Notes: a model not told the origin generated them from the sequence alone. Shown: positions 1 through 10,259, numbered from the stretch's first letter. The stretch is DNA of 64,000 nt from Methanobacteriota archaeon (GCA_004195615.1 PSPW01000002.1:122045-186044), one strand, 5' to 3'. Numbers and translations are program-made.

Positions 1-2
1 AC

Positions 3-3000
3 AAAGAAGTCCTCGCTGGGGTTGATTCCTGGCTAGTAGTCACTGGAATAGACATAGGAGACCACCACAAAACGGTAGCGAAACCTGATGAAACCGTACC
101 TGTCGAGGTTCTCAAAGGATCTTACATTTGGACCTTTGAAGATACTAAATCATCACTCGGAGTTCTTACTGAGTCATTTGAACTGGAGGAAATTGAGTCA
201 TTCTCTCCACTGCTAGAGAGAACTTTCTCAACTAGATTCGAGCCGAATGACCCATACTTCGACGACCAATGGCATCTCAACAACTCCGGGCAAACCGGCG
301 GTGAGGCTGGCGAAGATGCTAGAGTAATGGGCGTCTGGAACTCCTACAACGGTTCTGGTGTCGTCATCAGTGTGATTGACGATGGTGTCGAGCACTCACA
401 CCCTGACCTCTCTCCCAATTATCTTTCACAACACTCTTACGACTGGTGTGGCGATGACCCCGATCCCAATCCAAACTCATTCGATGGACATGGAACGGCA
501 GTTGCTGGAGTGGCAGCAGGAGCGGGGAACAATTCTATTGGCGTGACTGGAGCAGCTTTCGGAGCTTGGATTGCAGGTCACAGGCTAATTGCTTGTGGCT
601 TTTCAGACTCGACCTCGGCTGATGCCCTGAGTTATGATAACGACGACATAGACATCTACTCAAACTCTTGGGGGCCATTTGACTCTGGGAACATTCTAGA
701 AGGTCCGGGTCCGATTACTATAGCCGCGATAGAAGACTCGGTATACAATGGCAGATCAGGACTCGGGAATATCTACACGTGGGCTGCTGGAAATGGATTG
801 GATGTTGATGACAATTCGAACTATGACGGATACGCCAACAGCCGATATTCCATTGCAGTCGCAGCAATCACTCATTACGGTGACCAGTCTTGGTACTCTG
901 AACCTGGTGCAAATATCCTAGTAACAGCACACTCGAACGGAGGATCTCCAAACTATGAGGGAATCACGACTACGGATATTACTGGATCTGGCGGATACAG
1001 CGGAGGAGATGTGACTCACGACTTCGGAGGAACCTCTAGTGCAACACCTCTAGTTTCTGGAGTAATAGCTCTAGTTCTTGAAGCGAATCCTGATTTGACT
1101 TGGAGGGACGTCCAGAACATCCTAGTCCACAGTTCTAGGAAGAACGATGCGAATGACTCGTCCTGGATGTTGAACGGAGCTGGGCACGACGTGTCGCACA
1201 AGTTTGGCTTCGGAGCAGTCGACGCTGGTGCAGCAGTTTCGCTGGCGGAGAACTGGAGCAGCAGCGGAGAAGAGAGTAATGCGAGTTTTGGACCCTATAT
1301 GTCCAATACCGATATTGACAATGGTCCTAGTACGTGGACCGAATTCAATCTCTCAGTTCCCATTGATTTGCGTTTAGAATCGATTGATGTCTTTGTAGAC
1401 ATCACTCACGATGCTAGAGGGGAGTTGGATATAGTCCTCCAAGCACCTAGTGGACACGAGTCTTGGCTTGCTGAGGAACATACTGACCCCAACAGTGACT
1501 ACAATAATTGGAGGTTCGGAACTGTACAGCATTGGGACGAATCATCACAAGGGAACTGGACATTGAAAGTTAGAGATTCCGTAACTGGATCAAACTCAGG
1601 GACTATTAATTCCTGGGAAGTAATCTTCCACGGAGTCGGAAATGTGACTGACTCTGATGGGGACGGATGGCCGGACTACAACGACAATGATGACGATGAC
1701 GATGGATGGGGAGATATTGACGAGGTGTCTTGCGCAACTGACCCTCTGGACAACGGTTCCACTCCTTCGGACACCGACTCTGACGGGGACTGCGACTACC
1801 TCGATGATGATGACGATGGAGATGGATGGGGAGATATTGACGAGGTATCTTGCGCAGCTGACCCTCTGGACAACGGTTCCACTCCTTCGGACACCGACTC
1901 TGACGGGGACTGCGACTACCTCGATGATGATGATGATGATGATGGTTTCGAGGATTCCGTAGAGCAGTCTTGCGCAACTGACCCCCTGGACAATGGTTCC
2001 ACCCCTTCGGACACCGACTCTGACGGGGACTGCGACTACCTCGATGACGATGACGATGGTGACGGGCTGAGTGATTACAACGAGACGGAACTTCACAAAA
2101 CAGACCCATTGGATTCGGACACGGATGATGACGGTCTGGACGATTACCAAGAGATTGTAATCTATGGGACTAATGCACTCGATCCGGACACAGATGACGA
2201 TGGTCTGGACGACTACCAAGAGATAGTTGTCTACGGAACTAACCCTCTGTCTCCAGACTCGGACGGAGATGGGATAAGTGACTACGACGAGATAGAAACT
2301 TGGTTTTCAGATCCTCTCACGTATGATCCAGATAATGACTCAGACGAATATTACCATTTCCAAGATTGCGATGATGGTGATTCTAGTGTGAATCCGGGGA
2401 TGCAGGAACTGCTAAACGGGAAGGACGATGATTGCGACGGATTAGAGGATGAAGGTTACAATGAGACTGACCAAGATGGGGATGGCTTGTCGGACTGGGA
2501 AGAATTTCATGTTCATGGAACTAGCCACGAAGATCCAGATTCAGATGGAGATGGAATCTCAGATGGTCAAGAGATTGTGGAATTTGGAAGTGACCCACTG
2601 GAAGCTGATGCTGATGCTGATGGAGACGGAGCTTATTGGTTCAACGATTGCGATGACAATGACTCTAGTTTTGCACCCGGGGTTCCCGAGATTCTAGATG
2701 GAATGGACAATGACTGTGATGAAGAAACCGATGAGGACTTCTTATGGATGGATTCAGACATGGATGGGATTACTGACTACTCCGAGTTCCACAACTACGC
2801 TACTAATCCCGAAAATGGAGATACCGATGGTGATGGTCTTTCAGATGGAACTGAAATAAATGTGATGATGTCTGACCCACTAGTTGCTGATCCTGACTCT
2901 GATCTAGATGGTTGGTACCACTTCCAGGACTGCGATGACGAAGATTTCAATAGAGCTCCCGGAAGACCGGAAGAGCTTGATGGGAAGGACAACGATTGTG

Positions 3001-3950
3001 ACGGGGTTGTGGACGAAGACTTTTACGACATTGATAGCGATGGAGATGGCTTATCTGACTACTCAGAATATCACAACTACAGCACTATGTTCGACTCAGC
3101 AGACAGTGACCAAGATGGCATAGATGACGGGACTGAAGTTGCTCGGGGGCTCTCCAGTCCAGTTTTCGCAGACTATGATAGAGACAATGATGGATTCTAT
3201 GAATATGAGGACTGCGACGACCTAGTAGGAAGTATTTACCCGGGTGCCCCAGAGCAATGGAATGGCATTGACGACGACTGCGATGAGGAAAAAGACGAGT
3301 TCGTAAACAGATTAGATCTAGTCATTACAAACCGTGAAAAATCCAGTGGGACGGTATTTCTTAGTAATGGCGAGGTCTATGATGGTCCCAATTCATACGA
3401 TTCGCCTCCAATAATGTGGGACTCTGCAAACGAGTCTTTCGGTATCTCTCTGTCTGGAATCCAAACATCAATTGATCCAAACATCAATTGGTCGATGAGT
3501 GGTTACTCTCTGGAAAAGAATACGAGCCAAGATGGAAAGTTGATGATGCTAATGCCAATCGATTGCAAGAATGCATACAACGATCTCCAAGTACAGGTCT
3601 GTGACGAAGGAACCTCTATCCAGAAGATTAGGGCAGTGATTTTTGAGGATGGTTACTACACCGAAATTGAATGGGAGATAATGGTGTCAACGTGGATTGA
3701 GCCACGGTCTGAGAACAGGTTCTTCTCTGCAGTTTCAAGTCCTTCTGGTATAATTGGAGTAATAGTTCTACTAATCGGGCTCGCTGGCGGTGGTGTTCTT
3801 CTTGGGGCCAGGATTTCTCGGGCAAAGGAGTTACAAGAAGCATTCGAGGAATTTGACGTGAGTCCGGAGAGGTTGGCTATCCGGCCAGAGAAAAAGGGCG
3901 TGGAACTACCAGCAGCACCTGATTTTGCATGGTCGGATAACGAAAACTGA
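3..3950 (+). CDS. Secreted/membrane-anchored S8 subtilisin/kexin-like protease with P-domain, Asp-rich TSP3-like and MopE-like repeats and C-terminal TM (5' truncated by window edge)
   Basis: Frame of ORF 327..3950 stays open to the window start (KEVLAGVDSWLVVTGID...). Motifs VISVIDDGVEHSHPDL (Asp), DGHGTAVAGVAAG (His), GGTSSATPLVSGV (Ser); P-domain-like LRLESIDVFVDITHDARGELDIVLQAPSG; repeated DSDGDGLSDYxE and DCDDxDxxxxPGxxExxDGxDNDCDGxxDE; hydrophobic IIGVIVLLIGLAGGGVLLGA near the C-terminus. Confidence 0.93.
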   Translation, partial: KEVLAGVDSWLVVTGIDIGDHHKTVAKPDETVPVEVLKGSYIWTFEDTKSSLGVLTESFELEEIESFSPLLERTFSTRFEPNDPYFDDQWHLNNSGQTGGEAGEDARVMGVWNSYNGSGVVISVIDDGVEHSHPDLSPNYLSQHSYDWCGDDPDPNPNSFDGHGTAVAGVAAGAGNNSIGVTGAAFGAWIAGHRLIACGFSDSTSADALSYDNDDIDIYSNSWGPFDSGNILEGPGPITIAAIEDSVYNGRSGLGNIYTWAAGNGLDVDDNSNYDGYANSRYSIAVAAITHYGDQSWYSEPGANILVTAHSNGGSPNYEGITTTDITGSGGYSGGDVTHDFGGTSSATPLVSGVIALVLEANPDLTWRDVQNILVHSSRKNDANDSSWMLNGAGHDVSHKFGFGAVDAGAAVSLAENWSSSGEESNASFGPYMSNTDIDNGPSTWTEFNLSVPIDLRLESIDVFVDITHDARGELDIVLQAPSGHESWLAEEHTDPNSDYNNWRFGTVQHWDESSQGNWTLKVRDSVTGSNSGTINSWEVIFHGVGNVTDSDGDGWPDYNDNDDDDDGWGDIDEVSCATDPLDNGSTPSDTDSDGDCDYLDDDDDGDGWGDIDEVSCAADPLDNGSTPSDTDSDGDCDYLDDDDDDDGFEDSVEQSCATDPLDNGSTPSDTDSDGDCDYLDDDDDGDGLSDYNETELHKTDPLDSDTDDDGLDDYQEIVIYGTNALDPDTDDDGLDDYQEIVVYGTNPLSPDSDGDGISDYDEIETWFSDPLTYDPDNDSDEYYHFQDCDDGDSSVNPGMQELLNGKDDDCDGLEDEGYNETDQDGDGLSDWEEFHVHGTSHEDPDSDGDGISDGQEIVEFGSDPLEADADADGDGAYWFNDCDDNDSSFAPGVPEILDGMDNDCDEETDEDFLWMDSDMDGITDYSEFHNYATNPENGDTDGDGLSDGTEINVMMSDPLVADPDSDLDGWYHFQDCDDEDFNRAPGRPEELDGKDNDCDGVVDEDFYDIDSDGDGLSDYSEYHNYSTMFDSADSDQDGIDDGTEVARGLSSPVFADYDRDNDGFYEYEDCDDLVGSIYPGAPEQWNGIDDDCDEEKDEFVNRLDLVITNREKSSGTVFLSNGEVYDGPNSYDSPPIMWDSANESFGISLSGIQTSIDPNINWSMSGYSLEKNTSQDGKLMMLMPIDCKNAYNDLQVQVCDEGTSIQKIRAVIFEDGYYTEIEWEIMVSTWIEPRSENRFFSAVSSPSGIIGVIVLLIGLAGGGVLLGARISRAKELQEAFEEFDVSPERLAIRPEKKGVELPAAPDFAWSDNEN
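1729..2055 (+). repeat. Near-identical tandem repeat of 120-bp period (about 3 copies) inside the S8 protease gene
   Basis: 'accctctggacaacggttccactccttcggacaccgactctgacggggactgcgactacctcgatga' recurs at 1741, 1861 and (2 substitutions) 1981, exactly 120 bp apart. Confidence 0.95.
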
Positions 3951-3963
3951 TGCATTGAAGAAG

Positions 3964-4098
3964 TCAATAAATGTCTCTAACGTACCATAACATACCGAGA
4001 ATGAAAATCACTCCGAAGATTATCTCAAGAAAAATAAACTTCTTCCACATTTTGATGGTTTTACCTAACAGATCAATTATTCGAACGATCATGGCCAT
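3964..4098 (-). CDS. 44-aa small single-TM membrane protein (not in supplied ORF track)
   Basis: Translation MAMIVRIIDLLGKTIKMWKKFIFLEIIFGVIFILGMLWYVRDIY*; one hydrophobic helix preceded by Lys-rich segment; fills an otherwise empty intergenic gap. Confidence 0.5.
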   Translation of the reverse strand: MAMIVRIIDLLGKTIKMWKKFIFLEIIFGVIFILGMLWYVRDIY

Positions 4099-4182
4099 CG
4101 AAATAGAATTTCGATATAATATCAATCAGTTATGAATAAAGGATTCAAAGTGTCTGGCTGAGAGCGCCAATCGCGAGACGAC

Positions 4183-5109
4183 ATGAGCATTCGGAGTATT
4201 CTTGTATCTGAGCTATTTCTTCGGCCCAACAAATTTCTATATCGAATTTTTCGCCCGACTCCGAAAACAATTCGCTCGATTATTCATCCTCTTTCATCGA
4301 TTGCTAGTTTTCTGACTTCCCCCATTCAAAGGGTGACTTCTGAGAAAGATGAATTCGATGGAGTTCCGGGAGTTATTTATCACCCCATAAAAACCAGAGA
4401 CTTTCGAAGAGTCATCGTTTACCTGCACGGAGGTGGGTACTGCTGGGGCTCATCGAAGAATACTCATCGAATAGGATTGTCGAACTTTGCCAGAATTACT
4501 AAAATATCGATATACTGCATTGAGTATAGATTAGCTCCAGAGCATCCCTACCCAGCGGCACTGGAAGATGTGCAGAAGGCTTGGAATGACATTACCAGAA
4601 GATTTCCTGAATCAGAGATTATTCTAGCGGGAGATTCGGCTGGAGGGGGGCTAAGTCTGGCACTAATGATGAGGATTCGAGACAATGGAGCAAAGATGCC
4701 TGATGCATCGGTACTTTTCTCACCGTGGACCGATCTAACCTGTTCGTTTGATTCTTACAACACTAGGGCCAGTTCTGAACCGATGTTTCCACGTGTAGCC
4801 CCAGAAGATCACGCTAGATACTATGTCCCTGAGAAAATCGATAAGTCGATTCCGGAGATCTCTCCGGTCAATGGGAGCTTCAGAGGTTTGCCGAGATTGC
4901 TAATTCTAGTTGGGAATAGGGAGATTTTACTTGATGATAGTAGACAAGCGTGTGATAAGGCATCAAAAGATGGAGTTGATGTACGACTAGATATTTGGCC
5001 GAAAATGTTTCACGACTGGTGGCTATTTGGATTCTTAATACCTGAGTCAGAAAAATGTCTCCGAGAGGTTGCAAGATGGATATGCCTGAGTAACTTGGAC
5101 AGTCTTTAG
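4183..5109 (+). CDS. Alpha/beta hydrolase, HSL-family esterase/lipase-like
   Basis: HGGGYCWGSS oxyanion motif, GDSAGGGLSLAL nucleophile elbow, C-terminal D/H region (KMFHDWWLFG). Confidence 0.9.
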   Translation: MSIRSILVSELFLRPNKFLYRIFRPTPKTIRSIIHPLSSIASFLTSPIQRVTSEKDEFDGVPGVIYHPIKTRDFRRVIVYLHGGGYCWGSSKNTHRIGLSNFARITKISIYCIEYRLAPEHPYPAALEDVQKAWNDITRRFPESEIILAGDSAGGGLSLALMMRIRDNGAKMPDASVLFSPWTDLTCSFDSYNTRASSEPMFPRVAPEDHARYYVPEKIDKSIPEISPVNGSFRGLPRLLILVGNREILLDDSRQACDKASKDGVDVRLDIWPKMFHDWWLFGFLIPESEKCLREVARWICLSNLDSL

Positions 5110-5112
5110 CCT

Positions 5113-6534
5113 TCAGTTGTCTTCCTCTTCGTCAGTGGAACCAGCTGGACCCCACTCCGCATCTGGAGATCCTCCAGACCACTCTCCGAAAACGGCGATA
5201 TCCTCAATTTCCTCATCCTCTCTCCAAGGTGGCTCACCATCAGAACCGCTGATTATCAAGCAACCCTCATCATCCAGCCTCTTCTTTAGAGTTGAAACCC
5301 CCCTCTTTACTGGAAGAAGATGGCCGATTGGAGAACCAGAGTTGACGAATGGATGTGTAGCTGAGCTAATCAGTAGGCCTCTGATAGGGGAAATGACGTC
5401 GTGTTGGACCCCGGGTAGTTCCGGGTCGGTTATCGTAGCAACAATTTCCCCCTCCTCGACGAAGCTCCCCGCAGGAGCAAGGACATCTAAAAGTCCGCCT
5501 TGATCGGATCTTATCCAGACCGAGCCAGAAGCCAGAATCCTAAATCGAGGTTTACTTGGATATCCCGGTAGCATCCTCAGGCTCCTGAGAAGATTGATTA
5601 TCCCGTACATGGAAATCTGAACAGACTCGGGATCCGCCTCGTCCGATCCGCCTCCTTCGTAGGTGATGGCGGCAATGCCCTCCTGATTGGCAACCCGTCG
5701 CAGCGAACCCTGTGGCCCTTTGCTATCCAAAATCGTCTCAATCCCGAAGGACCTAGCAATTCGGTTGCTACTTGCATGTGCCAGATTAGCCCTAATCTGT
5801 GGGATGTTTGTTCTCCCTTTCGCTGCTGAGTGAAGATCGATAACATAGTCGCTACTGGATATGAGCTTGTTCCAAAGTTTGTGGGCCACTCTAGAAGTAG
5901 TATTACTATCAGGTTTCCCTGGAAAGCATCTGTTCAGATCTCTGCCATCAGGGAAGTCACGTATCATTCTCCTGTAACCAGGAAGGTTGACGATTGGAAC
6001 AATACGTATTGTCCCAGCTAGAACGCTCGCATCAATCACTCTCTCTGGGCCCATGAAGTTAGGGCCACAGAGGTAAGTTAGGGCCAGAGGACCGACTAGT
6101 TCGTCACCATGGATGGCACCCAAGAAAGTCACTACTGGGCCCGGGCGGGATCCGTGAATCACACTAATTGGAACGGGCCATGACTCGCCAATCTCAACAT
6201 CGAGGAGCTCATATTCCATGTGCCTTATTGTCCCAGGTTTGATTCTCTTCCTCATGAAGACATGATTCTTCGTACCTTTGTTACGAGACCACTTTGTGGG
6301 GCTTCCTCCCACCTCTCCGAGAGCCCTTTCTATCTCCTTGCGGCGTCTCATTGGAATTTGATTGGCTATCATAATCGGTGCGAACCTTCTCTTCTTTGCA
6401 CGAGGCGGGAGCTTTGTCTCGTTGCTACTGGCGAGTGGTCCAACTTTGGCTGAATCGCCCTCGCTCACGGTTAGCCCGAGAGATTGGTGAATTAATACAA
6501 TGCGCAAGGCAATTTTGGGAATATTCAATTTCAA
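5113..6534 (-). CDS. Succinylglutamate desuccinylase/aspartoacylase (M14-like) family protein
   Basis: PVVTFLGAIHGDELVGP, GRDLNRCFPG, DYVIDLHSA zinc-carboxypeptidase-like motifs. N-terminal start uncertain. Confidence 0.8.
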   Translation of the reverse strand: MKLNIPKIALRIVLIHQSLGLTVSEGDSAKVGPLASSNETKLPPRAKKRRFAPIMIANQIPMRRRKEIERALGEVGGSPTKWSRNKGTKNHVFMRKRIKPGTIRHMEYELLDVEIGESWPVPISVIHGSRPGPVVTFLGAIHGDELVGPLALTYLCGPNFMGPERVIDASVLAGTIRIVPIVNLPGYRRMIRDFPDGRDLNRCFPGKPDSNTTSRVAHKLWNKLISSSDYVIDLHSAAKGRTNIPQIRANLAHASSNRIARSFGIETILDSKGPQGSLRRVANQEGIAAITYEGGGSDEADPESVQISMYGIINLLRSLRMLPGYPSKPRFRILASGSVWIRSDQGGLLDVLAPAGSFVEEGEIVATITDPELPGVQHDVISPIRGLLISSATHPFVNSGSPIGHLLPVKRGVSTLKKRLDDEGCLIISGSDGEPPWREDEEIEDIAVFGEWSGGSPDAEWGPAGSTDEEEDN

Positions 6535-6552
6535 AGAGGGTTTTCGATAGTC

Positions 6553-7029
6553 ATGGAGAGGGAGGGTGTGAAGTCAGTTCAGGAGATTCATGCACCATCC
6601 AGCATATGTTTTGGTTGTGGACCATCCAACAGTAATGGACTGAAGATTAGATCTTTCAGGGGAGAAAATGGACTTGAGATGGAGTTCATCCCGACTGAAG
6701 AGCATCAAGCATTCCCCGGAATGGTCAATGGGGGCATCATCGGTACCCTCCTTGACTGTCATGGGAACTGGACTGCAGCAATTGCTCTGATGGATCGATC
6801 AGGAGATCCCGAGCCACCCTGCACAGTCACTGCTTCCTATAGTATCAAGCTCAGAAGACCTACTCCTTTCGGAAGCACCCTCAGTGTAAAAGGCGAAGTA
6901 GTCGAAATTGGAGAAGACAGGGTCAGCGTAATGATGTCGCTTTCGGCAGATGGCAAGGTTTGTGCTACTGGAGAAGGGCTATTCGTGGCAGTGAAAAAAG
7001 GTCACCCTGCCTTCCACCGTTGGAACTGA
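6553..7029 (+). CDS. PaaI-like hotdog-fold thioesterase
   Basis: CFGCGPSNSNGLKI, HQAFPGMVNGGIIGTLLDCHGNWTA typical of PaaI/4HBT proteins. Confidence 0.82.
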   Translation: MEREGVKSVQEIHAPSSICFGCGPSNSNGLKIRSFRGENGLEMEFIPTEEHQAFPGMVNGGIIGTLLDCHGNWTAAIALMDRSGDPEPPCTVTASYSIKLRRPTPFGSTLSVKGEVVEIGEDRVSVMMSLSADGKVCATGEGLFVAVKKGHPAFHRWN

Positions 7030-7073
7030 TCGACACTCGACATCCTTTAGAACGGTCGAATCAAAGTTCCTCT

Positions 7074-9623
7074 ATGGACGACGGGGGCGAGATGGTAGGA
7101 CTCGAGGAGTTCGAATTCGATAATCGTCTAAAGAAGATGCTACAGGAAAATTGGGGCATCAGTCAGTTATTCCCCCCACAGGCAATGGCGCTCCCCAGTT
7201 CTCTTGAAGGAAGGAATCTTATGCTAGCGATACCGACGGCTAGTGGAAAGTCTCTTGTTGCTCACATCACAATGGCACACAGACTAGCTAACGATTTGAA
7301 GGGAAAGAGAGGGATATACATCGTTCCCCTCAAGGCTCTTGCTTCGGAGAAGTTCGACGAATTGAGTGAGATCTGCAGCAGCGTTGGTCTGAAAGTAGGA
7401 CTAGCAATTGGAGACAGGAGTAGTGAGAATAATTTAGTCGAAGGCTCTGACGTACTGGTATGCACCAGTGAGAAGTTAGACTCGATGCTAAGATCGAATC
7501 CTTCGCTGATGAATGACATTGGAATAGTGGTTGCTGACGAGTTTCATCTACTGCAAGAACCAAACAGAGGTCCGACACTGGAGATACTACTGTCTCGAAT
7601 ACGTCATAGGGCGGAAGGAGCGCAAATCCTGGCTCTCTCGGCCACAGTAGGGAATGCCGATGAACTGTCAGAATGGTTGGAAGCGGATCTAATAAAATCT
7701 GACTGGCGACCAATTGCCCTCTACTCTGGAACTCTGACCGGTTTAGACCTTAGATACCACTCCGTTGAAAGCCCGGGAGGAGATTTCGCTTTGCCTGAGT
7801 CAAAGCGTCTTGGAGGAGGAGCGAAAAAGAACCTCCATTCTGTGTTGGACGACACAATTGATATGGACAAGCAGATGCTAGTTTTCGTTGCTTCGAGATC
7901 CTCGGCGCAGAAGGAAGCAAGAGAGCTCTCTGAACATGTTAAATCTAAGGTAGCTGCGGGTATTCATGGATTTTCGAAGTCAGTTACTGAGTCATGGGAT
8001 GCAATGGCGGGAGCACTTTCTGCAAGAGAGAACGGTTCAGTCACCGTGAAGGCCCTAGAAAATGCAGTAAGAGGGGGAGTTGGTTTTCATCATGCAGGTC
8101 TGACTTCTTCGCAAAGAAAGGTCATCGAAGGGGGTTTCAAGTCTGGAAATCTGTTGTGCATAGTTGCCACCCCTACTCTTGCCCAAGGAGTGAATCTGCC
8201 AGCCAGCAGGGTTGTGGTCAGAGACACAAGAAGATGGAGCACTGTTGCTGCCAGAAGTATGCCTCTTCCCGTTATGGAGGTGAGGCAGATGATGGGTAGG
8301 GCCGGAAGGCCTGGTTTCGACGAGTTTGGAGAGTCTTTTCTGGTATCAAAGAGCAAGCAAGACGAGGCTTCTCTAATCGATTTCTACCTCAAAGGAAAGC
8401 CGGAGAAGGTCACTTCTAAACTGGCCAATCCGAGAGCTCAGAATGCGGAGGAGGACGGCGCCCTCCTTACTCACATTCTATCCATAGTTGCGACTGCGGG
8501 AATTGATGATAGAGACGCCATCTCAAGATTTCTATCGAAGACATTCCTAGCAAGCCAGATGGAGTCAGAGACTCTTGAGGCGAGAACAGATGATGTTCTA
8601 CAGTGGCTCTGTGAGAATGGGATGATAGATAGAACTGGAGAGTCCAAGCAAGTCAAGAAGAGGATTAAGGAGATGAAAACCATAGAGGTCGAGGAAGAAG
8701 ACTGGCAAGATGAGATGCCCTCATGGGCGAACTCAGCAACTGCAATTCCGGGATTGGACCTGATTCCCAAGGAAGAGATGCTTACAAGAAGGCTAGCTCC
8801 CAGAAGAGGGCCTGCAATTTTTGGTTTCAAGAAGGCTAGTAAGTATAATCCGTCCGAGTCCTTTCTTCCAGAACCTTCTGCGATGACATACTCCCCTACA
8901 CCCTTGGGTTCCAGAGTTTCCAGGCTTTACCTAAACCCCATTTCTGGCAGAATCATTCAAGATGGCTTAAGAAAGGCGATGGGTATTGTTTCCGGAGAAG
9001 ACAAGGTTGGACAGGTTTCTCCACTGAGCCTTCTCCATCTAGCTTCTTGTACACCCGATTTTCTCCCTCTGTGGCCTAGGAAGAACGACTATAGTGCGAT
9101 TCAAGAAGCCCTACATGGGCACGAAAGAGAGTTGCTTTCTATTCCCGTTGATCTCGAAGAAGAGCGAAGAATGAAGGGCACACTAGTAGTTCATTCGTGG
9201 ATGGATGAAGACTCACTAGAGACGATAGAGAATGATTGGGGAGTCCAGGCCGGAGATTTGCGAAGCAGAGTTGAGCTGCTCGAATGGCTCCTTTATGCAA
9301 TGCGCAGGATTCTATCCGAGGACGAAGATTTAGCAAGAATAGATCGAGGAGCACACAAGACATTGTTCGAATCCATCGACGAGGTCCATCGAAGAGTTAG
9401 GTACGGATGCAAAGCAGACATCCTAGGACTAGTGGCAATCAAAGGAGTTGGGAGAGTAAGGGCTAGAGAAATGTCTGACACCCTCGGTGTAGCCAATGCA
9501 TCTGACGTCTCTGTGATAACCGAGAGGGACAGGTCTAGACTATCGGATCTAAGAGGGTGGAGTCCAAGATTGGTGGACAAACTAGTGGATTCAGCAAGTA
9601 AATCAGTTAGAAGGTCACGCTAA
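7074..9623 (+). CDS. hel308: Ski2-like superfamily 2 DNA helicase Hel308
   Basis: Motifs AIPTASGKSLVAH, VADEFHLL, LALSATVGN, QMMGRAGRPGFDE; C-terminal HhH-like region. ATG at 7074 chosen over the ORF-track start (6960), which overlaps the thioesterase. Confidence 0.92.
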   Translation: MDDGGEMVGLEEFEFDNRLKKMLQENWGISQLFPPQAMALPSSLEGRNLMLAIPTASGKSLVAHITMAHRLANDLKGKRGIYIVPLKALASEKFDELSEICSSVGLKVGLAIGDRSSENNLVEGSDVLVCTSEKLDSMLRSNPSLMNDIGIVVADEFHLLQEPNRGPTLEILLSRIRHRAEGAQILALSATVGNADELSEWLEADLIKSDWRPIALYSGTLTGLDLRYHSVESPGGDFALPESKRLGGGAKKNLHSVLDDTIDMDKQMLVFVASRSSAQKEARELSEHVKSKVAAGIHGFSKSVTESWDAMAGALSARENGSVTVKALENAVRGGVGFHHAGLTSSQRKVIEGGFKSGNLLCIVATPTLAQGVNLPASRVVVRDTRRWSTVAARSMPLPVMEVRQMMGRAGRPGFDEFGESFLVSKSKQDEASLIDFYLKGKPEKVTSKLANPRAQNAEEDGALLTHILSIVATAGIDDRDAISRFLSKTFLASQMESETLEARTDDVLQWLCENGMIDRTGESKQVKKRIKEMKTIEVEEEDWQDEMPSWANSATAIPGLDLIPKEEMLTRRLAPRRGPAIFGFKKASKYNPSESFLPEPSAMTYSPTPLGSRVSRLYLNPISGRIIQDGLRKAMGIVSGEDKVGQVSPLSLLHLASCTPDFLPLWPRKNDYSAIQEALHGHERELLSIPVDLEEERRMKGTLVVHSWMDEDSLETIENDWGVQAGDLRSRVELLEWLLYAMRRILSEDEDLARIDRGAHKTLFESIDEVHRRVRYGCKADILGLVAIKGVGRVRAREMSDTLGVANASDVSVITERDRSRLSDLRGWSPRLVDKLVDSASKSVRRSR

Positions 9624-9655
9624 TCAAATTCTTCAACAGAACAGCATCGGGCAGC

Positions 9656-10225
9656 ATGGACGCGCACCACCCTGTGCCATGGTTCCCTTCTTGGGGCATC
9701 AAGTTCTCAGAACCAATCGAGAATGTCTTCTCTGTAGTATCCATCATTAACGAATGGAGATCAAGCAATAGATGGATGATTTTGGCATATGAGGCGGTGG
9801 CTAGTGAAATCCACCTATGGACAGCATGGTATGCACTTAGGAAGAGTGAGGATTCTGGTGAAATGGTCGCGAAGACCCCAGATGCAGAGTTTCTAAGACT
9901 AATCTCAGGGACTCGTCAGATCAATAAGGCGTTTGAGAGAGCTGGTGTTGCAGTAGATGACGAATGTGCATGGATAGTCATGCTTCCTGACTCTGAGATA
10001 GGTGATGGATTCGGAGAATTCTCTATCCCCTTGGAAAGTTACAACGATGCTACAGAAGAGGCGATTCGACTAATCGAACACCTAGGAGGATCACTGATGC
10101 CAAGCCGTCCGACTCCATCAACGAGTGGACTCGAGAGGATTGGTTCAGACTATTCAAGTGAGTCAAGTATCACAGAAATCGAGGATTGCTTCCTGAGTCA
10201 CATTGCCCTTTCCGATTTGAGATGA
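9656..10225 (+). CDS. Probable KEOPS complex subunit Cgi121
   Basis: IHLWTAWYALRKS... AEFLRLISGTRQINKAFERAGV...AWIVMLPD resembles the Cgi121 core; a Hel308-Cgi121 neighbourhood is known in euryarchaea. Confidence 0.65.
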   Translation: MDAHHPVPWFPSWGIKFSEPIENVFSVVSIINEWRSSNRWMILAYEAVASEIHLWTAWYALRKSEDSGEMVAKTPDAEFLRLISGTRQINKAFERAGVAVDDECAWIVMLPDSEIGDGFGEFSIPLESYNDATEEAIRLIEHLGGSLMPSRPTPSTSGLERIGSDYSSESSITEIEDCFLSHIALSDLR

Positions 10226-10259
10226 GTTTTTTCAGCAGTCATGTTGATAGACGAGGAGC

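Noticed and set aside
1923-1943. (GAT)n microsatellite as a phase-variation switch
   Set aside because: Triplet unit keeps frame, so it could change stalk length but not switch the gene on/off.
1596-2219. Long antisense ORFs (207 and 167 aa) across the S8 repeat region
   Set aside because: Mirror images of the Asp-rich repeat; low-complexity His/Ile/Val composition follows from GAT/GAC codons on the other strand.
6960-7073. ORF-track N-terminal extension of Hel308
   Set aside because: Overlaps the end of the thioesterase gene; ATG 7074 gives a normal Hel308 N-terminus.
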